A stretch of 64,000 nucleotides of DNA, taken from positions 147,531-211,530 of the forward strand of contig CAZXFT010000001.1 of assembly GCA_964640655.1 (NCBI GenBank), read 5' to 3'. The translations under genes and the position numbers were made by a program. Shown in pieces: positions 1-9,051 of this stretch; positions within the stretch are counted from its first letter, which is position 1, and each line of letters starts with the position of its first letter. Origin of the DNA: BJGO01 sp964640655. Lineage in GTDB: Bacteria; Bacteroidota; Bacteroidia; Chitinophagales; UBA10324. The notes under the pieces are model-generated. The model was not told where the DNA came from. It made no database searches and was given only the letters and a program-made list of their open reading frames with translations.

Positions 1-2
1 TT

Positions 3-1409
3 TCAACTTTTTAATTGAGGGATAGGGCTTGTTGTAGTCCGTAGTTTAAGCTCTTTTTTTCTTCTTAACTCAATAACCGTTTGCATATTTAATATATATA
101 ATCCGGCCACGAAGAACGGAACGCAGGGTATTTTATAGCGAACCAATGCTCCAAAGTTGTATGCTGTGAAGCCTACACAAAAAGCAAAAAATAATGAATA
201 AAAAATACAGAAGAATGCCGTAGGGTTGTTGAATGCGGCTTTTAATGTTAGGCGTAATCCAGTTTTCCACAAGATGCGAATCGTAAATAATAACATTAAC
301 ATACTTTCAATTGCAGACAATAACATTACCGGGTTTCTAACTTCAAAGATATAGGGCCTGAACAGGGTAACATTTATTGCTGCCGGAATCTTACTTACTA
401 TGCTCAATGTCGACCCATCTATTGTGCCAAGAGAATATCCGCTGGCACTTCTGGTCTCGGCTAATGTTGTGTGCCAATCCTGATATATCTCAGCGGTTTT
501 TAGAGCGCCTTCAAAAGAGTACTGCGAATATTCTTTGCCTAATTCGTGCACCGCGGCATAACCTGCGCCTAAGGCAACAATCATGGAAATGGGGCCGGCA
601 ATAAATCTCACAAACGGTGATTCAATCCGGCTTCTGTGAAATAATAGTGCCCAAAAAAACAAACTTGGAACAAGTGCAATAATAATATATGGTTTTAGAC
701 TCAAGCAGAGGTATGCGGCAAATAAAAGAATTATAATATTCAGGATTCTACGATGATTGCCTATAAAAACGTTGTAAAAAGCATATACACATAATCCAGC
801 AGATCCTAACGCAAAACAATCCTTCAAAATGCCAGATCCCCAGAACACTACAGAAGGAATAAATAGCACTGCTATGGCAAACTCTTTGTGCAACTCAGGG
901 TAAACTTTGTATAGAGTTATAAATAGGCACCAAACACCAATATAAGAGGCCGTTGCAAGAAGCAGTGCAGTTGGGGTGTATACAGCAAATGCTAGGATGC
1001 CAAACAATCCGGTGATTTTGCCAAAGAAAAAGGCGCTCGAGTCACGATGAAAAAAAAACCACGGCTTATAATCCAGAATGGCCGGGTCAGTATAATTATT
1101 GGGAGCAAATAACAATCGAAAAAAGTTTCCGGTATTATCTGTTAAGGCACCATAATAAACCAATGCATTATTGTAGTATTCCGTTGTATCTCCTCCTCCG
1201 TAGTAAAAAAAATAAATTAGTCCCACGCATATTGCTCCAAAAAGTTTTACGATTAAGCCCGGTATAAAATATCTTTTTATAGTCTCGTTGTCCCCGATAA
1301 TTGAGTTTCTGATGAAGTAAGCGAAAAATATAATCAGTGTAAAATAAAACGGAGTCAAAGCCAAATCGTTCAGAGTTAACATCTGACGATAATATATTTC
1401 CTTCATCAT
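3..1409 (-). CDS. polytopic inner-membrane protein, candidate polysaccharide polymerase or glycosyltransferase-like
   Basis: A 468-residue, very hydrophobic protein with about ten predicted membrane segments, the clearest at residues 15-33, 48-70, 133-168 (two helices), 177-216 (two), 222-257 (two), 266-288 and 390-435 (two). No soluble catalytic domain is visible. A GGGDTTEYYN loop follows the second helix, and an NFGALVRYKIP stretch lies just before the last helix. The layout recalls EpsG/Wzy-type polymerases and GT39-like proteins, and the gene sits divergent to an exopolysaccharide locus, so a role in glycan polymerisation or transfer is a reasonable guess. I cannot assign a family from sequence alone. 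The gene is complete: its stop is the TGA on the minus strand at the window edge. Start is Met at 1409 or the adjacent Met at 1406. Confidence 0.72.
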   Translation of the reverse strand: MMKEIYYRQMLTLNDLALTPFYFTLIIFFAYFIRNSIIGDNETIKRYFIPGLIVKLFGAICVGLIYFFYYGGGDTTEYYNNALVYYGALTDNTGNFFRLLFAPNNYTDPAILDYKPWFFFHRDSSAFFFGKITGLFGILAFAVYTPTALLLATASYIGVWCLFITLYKVYPELHKEFAIAVLFIPSVVFWGSGILKDCFALGSAGLCVYAFYNVFIGNHRRILNIIILLFAAYLCLSLKPYIIIALVPSLFFWALLFHRSRIESPFVRFIAGPISMIVALGAGYAAVHELGKEYSQYSFEGALKTAEIYQDWHTTLAETRSASGYSLGTIDGSTLSIVSKIPAAINVTLFRPYIFEVRNPVMLLSAIESMLMLLFTIRILWKTGLRLTLKAAFNNPTAFFCIFYSLFFAFCVGFTAYNFGALVRYKIPCVPFFVAGLYILNMQTVIELRRKKELKLRTTTSPIPQLKS

Positions 1410-1442
1410 AGGCTCTGAACGTTTAAGATTACAAAAATAACA

Positions 1443-1475
1443 TTTGAAACGCCATATGCTGATGTATTACTTTTG
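1443..1475 (+). promoter_or_regulatory. Bacteroidota-type promoter of the asnB-like gene
   Basis: TTTG at 1443-1446, a 21-base spacer, then TACTTTTG at 1468-1475. This is a full match to the Bacteroidota -33 TTTG / -7 TAnnTTTG pattern. The ATG follows 16 bases after the -7 element, giving a very short leader. No Shine-Dalgarno sequence is visible, which is usual in this phylum. Confidence 0.7.
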
Positions 1476-1491
1476 CAACTTGTAATAAGTT

Positions 1492-3366
1492 ATGTGCGGC
1501 ATTAATGGAATAATAGCAAAGAATGAAAAGGGTAAGGCGTGGTTTGGTTTTTTGTCTGCTGCTAACGATGCGCTGAATAAGAGAGGCCCTGACGCATCAG
1601 GAATTTATAAATCAGATTATGTGTGTTTTGGGCATAGAAGATTATCCATTATTGATTTGTCCGATGCTGCAAATCAACCCATGTGGGACACCTCAGGAAA
1701 ATACATCATTGTGTTTAACGGTGAGATATTTAACTTTCTAGATTTAAAAGAAGCACTTGTTAAAGATGGTATTTCGTTTAATACAAATAGCGATACTGAA
1801 GTAATTCTTGAACTCTATAAGAAGTTTGGTACATCATTTATCAATAAACTGAATGGGTTTTTCTCATTTGCAATACATAATACGATAACCGGTGAAATAC
1901 TTATTGTTCGTGATCGATACGGAGTAAAACCTTTATGGATCTATGATGATGCAGATACATTAATATTTTCTTCTGAACTTAAGGGGATTTTATCGTACCC
2001 GGTAAATCGTGAATTAAACCAGGAAGCATTTTATTCTTATCTACATTTTAATTATGTTCCGAATGACATCAGTATACTGAAAGGAATAACTAAACTCGAA
2101 CCCGGAAATGCACTTGTTGTAAATCAAGGAAAATCAACTCGGGTCAGGTATTATCAAATTAAGGAGAAAATAGATAGCACAATTACCTATGAAGCTGCCC
2201 AAACGGAACTTGTTCATTTATTGGATGCTTCAGTAAAAAGAAGGCTAATCTCTGATGTGCCAATAGGAGCTTTTCTAAGTGGTGGAATAGATTCCTCCGT
2301 AATTGTTGCTTTAGCTTCACGCCATACAAATCACCTTAACACATTTTCTATTGGCTATAAGAATGATTCATTCTATGATGAAACGCATTACGCAGAATTG
2401 GTTGCAGAAAGATATAAAACCAATCATACGGTTTTTAAGCTAACACAGGATGATGTTTTTTCGGAACTGAATCAAATCCTGGATTATATAGACGAACCAT
2501 TTGCCGATTCATCTGCTCTTCCAGTTTATGTTCTTTGCAAGCACACCAGGCAAAGAGCAACTGTAGCGCTTTCCGGCGATGGGGCTGATGAATTGTTTGG
2601 TGGTTATATGAAGCATTGGGCTGAGTTTAGGATGAGGCATCCCAGCTTTTTAGATAAAGCGGCCACAACACTTTCTCCATTAATAAAAATATTTCCTCGC
2701 TCCCGCGGTAATTATTTGTCTAATAAACTACGACAGTTGGACCGATTTGCAGAAGGGGCTAAGATGAGTGCTGCAGATAGATATCTAAGATGGTGTTCAA
2801 TAGGTGATGAGGATTATTTGGAACAGATTCTTATCAAAACAAATCAACAAGGATTAAATCGTTTGAAATCATATGCTGAACATATTCGAGGAGGCAATGA
2901 TTTGAATGATGTGTTTCAGTGTGATATGCGCTTAGTACTTGGCGGTGATATGTTGGTGAAAGTTGATTTGATGAGTATGGCCAATAGTCTCGAAGTGCGC
3001 ACACCATTTTTAGATTACACTGTTGTGGATTTTGCATTCAGGTTACCTTCTATTTACAAAGTAAACAGACTGCAACGAAAACGTATGATACAGGATGCTT
3101 TTAAACAAATGCTCCCTTCAGAACTATACAACAGACCTAAAAAAGGTTTTGAAGTGCCCTTATTGGAATGGATGCGTATAGGAATGCAGGAAAGAATTAA
3201 AACAGAATGGTGTAATCGGGAGCTGATTGAATCACAAGGTCTCTTTAGTTATGAAGCTATAGAGTTACTAATGAAACAACTTCACTCATCAAGCCCCGGC
3301 GACTCACCGGCTAAACTTTGGGCAATCATTCAATTTCAGAATTTCTGGCTAAAGTTTATGAATTAA
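1492..3366 (+). CDS. asnB: asparagine synthase (glutamine-hydrolysing)-type amidotransferase of an EPS locus
   Basis: A 624-residue class II glutamine amidotransferase plus synthetase. Cys2, exposed after Met removal, is the glutaminase nucleophile, in MCGINGI. The N-terminal domain covers about 1-200, with FNGEIFN near 75. The C-terminal ATP-pyrophosphatase domain carries the PP-loop SGGIDSS at 263-269 and a LSGDGADELFGG segment. Family chemistry is transfer of glutamine ammonia to an adenylated carboxylate, classically aspartate to asparagine. Paralogs of this length within polysaccharide loci often amidate sugar uronates or are uncharacterised, so the substrate here is open. It is first in a run leading to a GT4 transferase and Wza/Wzc genes, with its own good promoter. 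A second, divergent copy lies at 46714. Confidence 0.9.
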   Translation: MCGINGIIAKNEKGKAWFGFLSAANDALNKRGPDASGIYKSDYVCFGHRRLSIIDLSDAANQPMWDTSGKYIIVFNGEIFNFLDLKEALVKDGISFNTNSDTEVILELYKKFGTSFINKLNGFFSFAIHNTITGEILIVRDRYGVKPLWIYDDADTLIFSSELKGILSYPVNRELNQEAFYSYLHFNYVPNDISILKGITKLEPGNALVVNQGKSTRVRYYQIKEKIDSTITYEAAQTELVHLLDASVKRRLISDVPIGAFLSGGIDSSVIVALASRHTNHLNTFSIGYKNDSFYDETHYAELVAERYKTNHTVFKLTQDDVFSELNQILDYIDEPFADSSALPVYVLCKHTRQRATVALSGDGADELFGGYMKHWAEFRMRHPSFLDKAATTLSPLIKIFPRSRGNYLSNKLRQLDRFAEGAKMSAADRYLRWCSIGDEDYLEQILIKTNQQGLNRLKSYAEHIRGGNDLNDVFQCDMRLVLGGDMLVKVDLMSMANSLEVRTPFLDYTVVDFAFRLPSIYKVNRLQRKRMIQDAFKQMLPSELYNRPKKGFEVPLLEWMRIGMQERIKTEWCNRELIESQGLFSYEAIELLMKQLHSSSPGDSPAKLWAIIQFQNFWLKFMN

Positions 3367-3461
3367 TCTTTGACTGTATTCTATTTGAAAAAACCAATGA
3401 ATTTGAGAATAAAGTTCGTTGTGCTTTTTTAATACATTCGCAACATTACCTGCAATGAGTT

Positions 3462-4655
3462 ATGCCTAAAGTTCTGAGAATAATAAACCGATTAAACCTT
3501 GGCGGACCCACTTTTAATGCAGCTTACCTAACAAAGTATTTGTTTCCTGAATTCGAAACCAAACTGGTTTCAGGAATGATTGATGAAACTGAGGAAAGTT
3601 CAGAGTTTATTACCGAAGAAATTGGCGTTGATCCCGTTTATATACCAGAGATGTATCGCGACATTAATTTCTTAAAAGATCGTAATGCGTATAAGCGTAT
3701 CAAGAATATCATCCAAGAGTTTAAACCGGATATTGTACATACTCATGCTGCCAAAGCAGGAACTCTAGGTCGTTTAGCGGCATCTGCTTGTAAGGTGCCT
3801 GTGATTCTACATACTTTTCACGGGCATGTATTTCATTCCTATTTCAGCCCATTAAAGACAAGAGTTTTTTTAGAAATTGAGCGTTATTTGGCATCAAAGT
3901 CAACAGCAATTATAGCTATAAGCGAACGGCAAAAGCGCGAACTAGGTTTAATATACAATGTGGCTCCACTGGATAAAATAAAAGTAGTTCATCTTGGTTT
4001 TGATTTACATGAGTTCACAGATTCTCAAGAAGAAAAAAGAGATGCCTTCCGAAAAAAATATAACATTCAAGATGATGAAATTGTGATTTCTATTGTAGGC
4101 CGTCTCGTGCCGGTTAAGAATCACAGGCTGTTTATTGATGCTTTTAAAATATTGCTTCAGAATACAGATAAGAAGGTGCGTGCTTTTATTGTTGGAGATG
4201 GAGAGGAGCGTGATAATATCTTTGCTTACCTTAAAGAGCAAGAAATTGATTTTGTTTTTTGGCCTAATGAACAAAGAGTTTCAAGTGTTACTTTGACATC
4301 TTGGCACAAAGATGTAGATGTAGTATATGCAGGTTCTGATATTGTCGCTTTGACTTCAAATAATGAAGGTACTCCAGTGAGTTTAATAGAGGCACAAGCT
4401 GCCAATAAACCTATTGTAACAACCCGTGTAGGTGGAATTAGTGATGTGGTTATCCCTAACAAAACAGCTTTTATTTCTCCAAAAGGAAATACTCAGAAAT
4501 TGGCGAAGAATCTTTATATACTTACTGAGGACAAAGAACTAAGAAAACAAATGTCCGAAATGGGAAGATCATTTGTGTTAGACAGATTTAGTTATACAAA
4601 ATTGGTAAATGATACAGCCTCATTGTATCGTCAATTGCTTTCAAACATTCGTTAA
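3462..4655 (+). CDS. GT4-family glycosyltransferase
   Basis: A 397-residue GT-B fold retaining glycosyltransferase. The N-terminal acceptor domain starts with the RINRLNLGGPT loop typical of the GT4 family, followed by HTHAAKAG near residue 85. The C-terminal nucleotide-sugar domain begins with VGRLVPVKNH near 210 and has the E-x7-E motif EGTPVSLIE near 302. It is cytoplasmic and should add one sugar to an undecaprenyl-linked glycan. It lies 95 bases after the AsnB-type gene and just before the export lipoprotein gene. Sugar donor and acceptor cannot be read from sequence. A TACATTCG element at 3433-3440 could be a weak -7 box. Confidence 0.9.
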   Translation: MPKVLRIINRLNLGGPTFNAAYLTKYLFPEFETKLVSGMIDETEESSEFITEEIGVDPVYIPEMYRDINFLKDRNAYKRIKNIIQEFKPDIVHTHAAKAGTLGRLAASACKVPVILHTFHGHVFHSYFSPLKTRVFLEIERYLASKSTAIIAISERQKRELGLIYNVAPLDKIKVVHLGFDLHEFTDSQEEKRDAFRKKYNIQDDEIVISIVGRLVPVKNHRLFIDAFKILLQNTDKKVRAFIVGDGEERDNIFAYLKEQEIDFVFWPNEQRVSSVTLTSWHKDVDVVYAGSDIVALTSNNEGTPVSLIEAQAANKPIVTTRVGGISDVVIPNKTAFISPKGNTQKLAKNLYILTEDKELRKQMSEMGRSFVLDRFSYTKLVNDTASLYRQLLSNIR

Positions 4656-4669
4656 TTACCCTTTTTTCA

Positions 4670-4677
4670 TACATTTG
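4670..4677 (+). promoter_or_regulatory. -7 element TACATTTG before the Wza-like gene
   Basis: An exact TAnnTTTG match ending 15 bases before the preferred ATG at 4693. The -33 region has only TTCG at 4648-4651, 18 bases upstream, so the promoter is probable rather than certain. It argues for the internal start, because an upstream in-frame start at 4609 would precede the promoter. Confidence 0.5.
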
Positions 4678-4692
4678 ACTTGTAAAATTCAG

Positions 4693-5439
4693 ATGATTTC
4701 ATTGAAGCATTTAGCAGTTATTATTATTTTTTTGTTTTTGTTCGGTTCGTGTCGGTTTGTTTATCCGGATTTAATGTTTCAAACCCCTAAGGATTACGAG
4801 TTTAATAAAGTTGATTCAATTACATCATACGAATACAGACTTAAACCAGGAGACTTATTTACTTTACAAGTTTTATCAAATAATGGTTACGCATTAGTTG
4901 ATGTTGTTGGCTTTAATGGATCATACTTGCCAATGGACTATGAAATTCATAAAACAGGTTATGCTTCCCTGCCGCTTTTAGACTCATTGTATGTGATTGG
5001 ATTAACCTCACAGCAGCTAGAAGATACTTTATCTGTAAAATACAGTTATTATTTCGTAAATCCATTTATACGTGTCGGTGTCAAGGATAAAAGGGTGTAT
5101 TACTTCTCGGGTAGGGGTAATGCGGGTTTTATTAGTTTAACAAAAGACAATACAACACTTGCAGAAGTCTTAGCTGCAGCAGGCGGGCTGTCTAATGGTA
5201 AAGCAAAAAATGTTAAGGTAATTCGAGGGGTAGGTAAAGATGCACAGATATTTTTATTTAATTTATCCACTTTTGATCATTATAAACAATTTGAATTTAT
5301 TGTTCGAAGTAATGATGTTATATACGTGCAACCAATTAAGGGAGCAAGGGAATTTTTTACTACTGTAGGGCCAGCTATTTCATTGGTAACATCTATATTG
5401 TTCCTTGTTACATTGTTGCAAAGAAATATACTTAACTAG
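4693..5439 (+). CDS. polysaccharide export outer-membrane lipoprotein, Wza-like
   Basis: A 248-residue lipoprotein from the ATG at 4693. The signal peptide ends in LFGSC, with the lipidated Cys near residue 20. The polysaccharide biosynthesis/export (Poly_export) domain spans roughly 45-130 and opens with YRLKPGDLFTLQVLS. A SLBB-like segment follows, with TTLAEVLAAAGGL near 155. A C-terminal hydrophobic helix (PAISLVTSILFLVTLLQ) would cross the outer membrane, as in Wza. It should form the octameric pore for EPS, coupled to the kinase encoded directly downstream (4-base gap). An in-frame upstream start at 4609 overlaps the glycosyltransferase gene and would hide the signal peptide, so I reject it. 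Confidence 0.88.
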   Translation: MISLKHLAVIIIFLFLFGSCRFVYPDLMFQTPKDYEFNKVDSITSYEYRLKPGDLFTLQVLSNNGYALVDVVGFNGSYLPMDYEIHKTGYASLPLLDSLYVIGLTSQQLEDTLSVKYSYYFVNPFIRVGVKDKRVYYFSGRGNAGFISLTKDNTTLAEVLAAAGGLSNGKAKNVKVIRGVGKDAQIFLFNLSTFDHYKQFEFIVRSNDVIYVQPIKGAREFFTTVGPAISLVTSILFLVTLLQRNILN

Positions 5440-5443
5440 GGAA

Positions 5444-7918
5444 ATGCAGGAAGAAAAACAAGTTATATTATCACCATTACAAAAGTTACTCGGTAGTGAT
5501 TTCAACCCAGGGTTGTTATATATAATAACCAAGAAAAGTTTTATTTGGTGTGTTCTGATAGTTCTTATTACTATGAGCTCTTCATTATTATACCTGCGCT
5601 ATACACCACCCTTATTTGAAGTAGGCTCCACACTTATGATTAAGCCGGAAAACACTTCAAAGGCTATTGGTTTGGATTATGCGGGGTTGGAAGTTTCCAG
5701 GGGTAATGCTGATTTGCAGAGAGATATCCAGGTGATGAAGTCCAATTTAATTATGGATCGCGTATTGGATAAGTTGCCATTATTGGTTAGTTACTATAAC
5801 GCGGGACAGATACTAATTGAAGAAAAATATAAATCTTCTCCATTTGAGATATTGCCTATTATTAAAAACACTTCAATTTATGATTTACCTATCAATTTCG
5901 AGTTTGTAAACGCAAAGTCATTTAAGATTAGTTATCGCATTGGTCAACAGAAATATATCTATACCGGATCTTTTGGCAGAAAAGTAGTAACACCACATTT
6001 TGATTTTACAGCAAATGCAGATCTTGATGTGGTTAAAGCAAACCTGATTTCTTTTAAAGCAGGTAAATTTTATTTCGTAGTTAACAATAGGCAAACAGTT
6101 GCCAAGCGAATACGTGATGTTATTAGGATTAATCCTTTTACGCCTTCAATAATGATTTCTTTTCAGGATAAGAACCCGTATAGAGCAGCTGATATCGTCA
6201 ATGCAATGAACGACGAGTTTATTGCTTATGATAAAGAAAAGAAAACAGAAAGTGCTACACTCATCCTTAATTTTATTGAGAGTCAGATAAACTTAATCAA
6301 TACTGAACTTCAAGCATATGAGAATCAGATAAAGGCATTTAAAATTCAGAACGGATTAATTAGTACTGATTCTAAGATTGCAGAAATTCTATCTGCTTTA
6401 AACAGCATTAAACAAAAGCAAATTCAACTAAATATTCGTGAAACATTACTAATGAGTTATCAGGACTATTTTAAACGGTACGAAGATTCTACTAGATTGT
6501 TTTCAGGTATTGTTGATGGACAGTTCTCCGCACTTCAAGAGTTTGTGCGTATGTTAGATAAGCTAGAATCGGATAAGCGTTTTATCCTACTTAGTAAAAC
6601 AGAGAATAATCCTGAAGTCATCAATTTAGTTAAACAAATTGGAGACCTTAGACTAAATATTAAGGAGAATATAAATAATCTGTTAAAATCTATTGAGGAG
6701 GAACGTAAGGCTCAATTCGAGGAATTAGCAAAATATACCAATGAGTTTAATAAATTCCCTGAGCTAGAAGCTGAATATGCCAGATTAAAAAAGGTAAGCG
6801 ATCTGAAGGAGAAATATTATCTGATGCTACTTGATAAGAAATCAGGGTTTAGTATTTCGCTTGCAGGATTTGTTTCAAACTTTATTATCCTGAAAAAAGC
6901 AGAACCACCGCTTAGTCCGGTATTCCCCAATGTTCCATTAATTAAGATGATAGGAATATTCTCCGGGGTATTTCTAAGTCTGATTTTTATTTTAATTCGA
7001 TACTTATTAAGCAGTAAAATTTTATCCCCTTCTGAAGTTGAAAAAAATAGTCGTGCCGGCTTAATCGGTGTTATTCCTATTTACAGAAAACCAATGGATG
7101 TGTCTCAGTTAGTGGTGAATATGAATCCTAAGTCGATAATTTCTGAAGCTTTTCGCTCCATAAGAACAAACTTGGATTACATTCCTCTTGAACATCAAAC
7201 AGACAAAAGACTGATAACGGTAACATCAACTATTGCTGGGGAAGGAAAAACTTTTGTTGCTGTAAACGTAGCCGGTATATATTCTGTAGCCGGTAAGAAG
7301 ACAATAATACTCGATTTTGATTTAAGGAAACCGCGTATACATAAAGCATTTGCTACGGAAAACAATAAAGGAATAAGCACTATCCTTATTGGTAAATACA
7401 CCGTTGAGGAATGTATTAAGCACTCAGAATGGGAAAACTTAGATTATATTACTTCCGGTCCTATTCCTCCCAATCCTGCTGAGTTCATTATGTCTCAACA
7501 AACAAAAGATTTGATTGAGTACTTAAAGACCAAGTATGACATCATCGTTATGGATACTCCACCAATAGGTGTTGTAACAGATGCGCTTGAATTGCTAAAG
7601 CGTGCTGACTATCCCATTTACGTGCTCCGTGCCGATTATTCTAATCGCAATTTCTTAAATAATGTAAATCGACTTGTAGTTGATAATAAAATAAACCGTC
7701 TCTCAGTCCTCGTTAATAGTATGGGTTCGGGTGCCTCAGGTTATTCCTATAATTATGGTTATAACTATGGTTATGGTTATGGCTACGGCTATGGCAGTGC
7801 TTATGGTGGCAGTTATGGCTACGGTTATGGTGGATATAGTTATGGATATGGTTATTATTCTGATACAACGCCACAGGCAAATACCCTATGGAACCGTATC
7901 AAAAATTTCTTTAATTAA
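5444..7918 (+). CDS. Wzc-like polysaccharide co-polymerase and BY-kinase
   Basis: An 824-residue inner-membrane protein from the ATG at 5444. A Wzz domain sits between two membrane helices, at about 32-52 and 501-522. The long periplasmic part (about 270-460) is coiled-coil and GNVR-like. The cytoplasmic BY-kinase domain has Walker A STIAGEGKT at 595-603, Walker A' LDFDLRKP at 623-630 and Walker B IVMDTPP at 701-707. Residues 766-805 form a Tyr/Gly tail with 18 tyrosines in 40 residues, the autophosphorylation cluster. Known Wzc proteins cycle phosphorylation of this tail to control chain length and export through Wza. It sits 4 bases after the Wza-like gene and 8 bases before the initiating transferase. 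The alternative start at 5405 lies inside the upstream gene and adds 13 residues without merit. Confidence 0.93.
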   Translation: MQEEKQVILSPLQKLLGSDFNPGLLYIITKKSFIWCVLIVLITMSSSLLYLRYTPPLFEVGSTLMIKPENTSKAIGLDYAGLEVSRGNADLQRDIQVMKSNLIMDRVLDKLPLLVSYYNAGQILIEEKYKSSPFEILPIIKNTSIYDLPINFEFVNAKSFKISYRIGQQKYIYTGSFGRKVVTPHFDFTANADLDVVKANLISFKAGKFYFVVNNRQTVAKRIRDVIRINPFTPSIMISFQDKNPYRAADIVNAMNDEFIAYDKEKKTESATLILNFIESQINLINTELQAYENQIKAFKIQNGLISTDSKIAEILSALNSIKQKQIQLNIRETLLMSYQDYFKRYEDSTRLFSGIVDGQFSALQEFVRMLDKLESDKRFILLSKTENNPEVINLVKQIGDLRLNIKENINNLLKSIEEERKAQFEELAKYTNEFNKFPELEAEYARLKKVSDLKEKYYLMLLDKKSGFSISLAGFVSNFIILKKAEPPLSPVFPNVPLIKMIGIFSGVFLSLIFILIRYLLSSKILSPSEVEKNSRAGLIGVIPIYRKPMDVSQLVVNMNPKSIISEAFRSIRTNLDYIPLEHQTDKRLITVTSTIAGEGKTFVAVNVAGIYSVAGKKTIILDFDLRKPRIHKAFATENNKGISTILIGKYTVEECIKHSEWENLDYITSGPIPPNPAEFIMSQQTKDLIEYLKTKYDIIVMDTPPIGVVTDALELLKRADYPIYVLRADYSNRNFLNNVNRLVVDNKINRLSVLVNSMGSGASGYSYNYGYNYGYGYGYGYGSAYGGSYGYGYGGYSYGYGYYSDTTPQANTLWNRIKNFFN
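7739..7858 (+). repeat. GGT-TAT-rich low-complexity repeat encoding the Tyr/Gly kinase tail
   Basis: About 120 bases built of alternating Gly and Tyr codons (GGTTAT, GGCTAC variants), encoding residues 766-805 of the Wzc-like kinase. The repeated hexamer makes slippage in multiples of 6 bases likely, so tail length may vary among strains. Confidence 0.8.
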
Positions 7919-7926
7919 TTTCATCG

Positions 7927-9021
7927 ATGTTTGATTTTTCGGCTCACGACATTGTATATCTTTTATTTTTTATTTTATCTATAATCTTTTCAGTACTCAT
8001 CAACGGCATTATGCTGCGGTTTACAAAAACGCTTGGTATTCGTCAGCCCGAAAACATGATACGTTGGGCAACTACCGCAAAACCTTCGATTGGAGGCATT
8101 AGTTTTTATATATTATTTTTAATTTCAGCAAGTGTTTATGCCATATTTCGTTTTAGCAATCAGAATGAGTTTGACCTGCCATTAATAGGGTTAATACTGT
8201 CCTCCTCTTGCGGCTTCTTACTTGGCCTCGCCGATGATGCATACAATACAGTTCCTTCTCTAAAATTTGCAGGTCAATTAATTTGTGCAATACTATTTGT
8301 GTCGACCGGGATAACCATTGATATAACAGGATACTTTGCCATTGACGCTTTGTTTACGGTATTCTGGGTTATTGGTATAATGAATTCTGTTAACATGCTC
8401 GATAATATGGATGGTATTACTACTTCAGTATCTCTGAGTATCCTCGTTTGCGGGTTAGTATTTTTGGCTTTACAACACTACTTTTTTTCGGTACAAACTT
8501 TTTTAATGATAGGTGTTTGCGGAGCACTCATCGGCTTTTTGTTTTACAATGTCAATCCATCAAAAATGTATATGGGAGATACCGGTAGTCAGTTTCTTGG
8601 AGTATTTCTTGCCGGAGTATCTATTCTTCTATTCTGGAATCATCGTCAACCCGGTATCGAAGGATTCCAGTTCAAACAGTTTATTATACCGATGTTGTCT
8701 TTCACAGTGCCTATAATGGATACAGCAACGGTTTTTATACATCGAATACGTAGAGGGCAATCTCCCTTTGTCGGTGGTCGCGATCATACTACACATCACC
8801 TAGTTTATCATGGTTTAAAAGATCGTCAGGTTTTTTATATTCTTTTTTTAATTTCATTGCTGATGAATGCGTTAGCAGTTTTAGTTTTTATCTGTTTTGA
8901 AAACATCACCTCGCTCGTTACTTTTCTGATCTTTATGGCTTTTATCATTCTCTTTCTATTGGTTCAGTTTATGTATCTCACTGCTAATCCACCACAGCCA
9001 TCAACAGCTAAGGGAAATTAA
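7927..9021 (+). CDS. undecaprenyl-phosphate sugar-1-phosphate transferase, WecA/TagO/MraY family
   Basis: A 364-residue polytopic enzyme with about ten helices. It starts glycan assembly by moving a HexNAc-1-phosphate from its UDP-sugar to undecaprenyl phosphate. Family motifs in order: KPSIGG near 52, DD at 103-104, NMLDNMDG at 156-163, MGDTGS near 216-221, and the cytoplasmic His-rich loop GGRDHTTHH near 283-291 that separates the WecA/TagO branch from MraY. It is the last gene of the EPS operon, 8 bases after the kinase. GlcNAc-1-phosphate is the usual family substrate but is not proven here. Confidence 0.9.
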   Translation: MFDFSAHDIVYLLFFILSIIFSVLINGIMLRFTKTLGIRQPENMIRWATTAKPSIGGISFYILFLISASVYAIFRFSNQNEFDLPLIGLILSSSCGFLLGLADDAYNTVPSLKFAGQLICAILFVSTGITIDITGYFAIDALFTVFWVIGIMNSVNMLDNMDGITTSVSLSILVCGLVFLALQHYFFSVQTFLMIGVCGALIGFLFYNVNPSKMYMGDTGSQFLGVFLAGVSILLFWNHRQPGIEGFQFKQFIIPMLSFTVPIMDTATVFIHRIRRGQSPFVGGRDHTTHHLVYHGLKDRQVFYILFLISLLMNALAVLVFICFENITSLVTFLIFMAFIILFLLVQFMYLTANPPQPSTAKGN

Positions 9022-9051
9022 TTTATCATTGAGTCATTCAACATCAGAGAT

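Noticed and set aside
4609..4692. Upstream start for the Wza-like gene
   Set aside because: It overlaps the glycosyltransferase gene, precedes the -7 box and would hide the lipoprotein signal.
7731..7934. A Met/Val-rich open frame of 67 codons across the kinase tail
   Set aside because: It is the shadow of the GGTTAT repeat in another frame of the Wzc-like gene.
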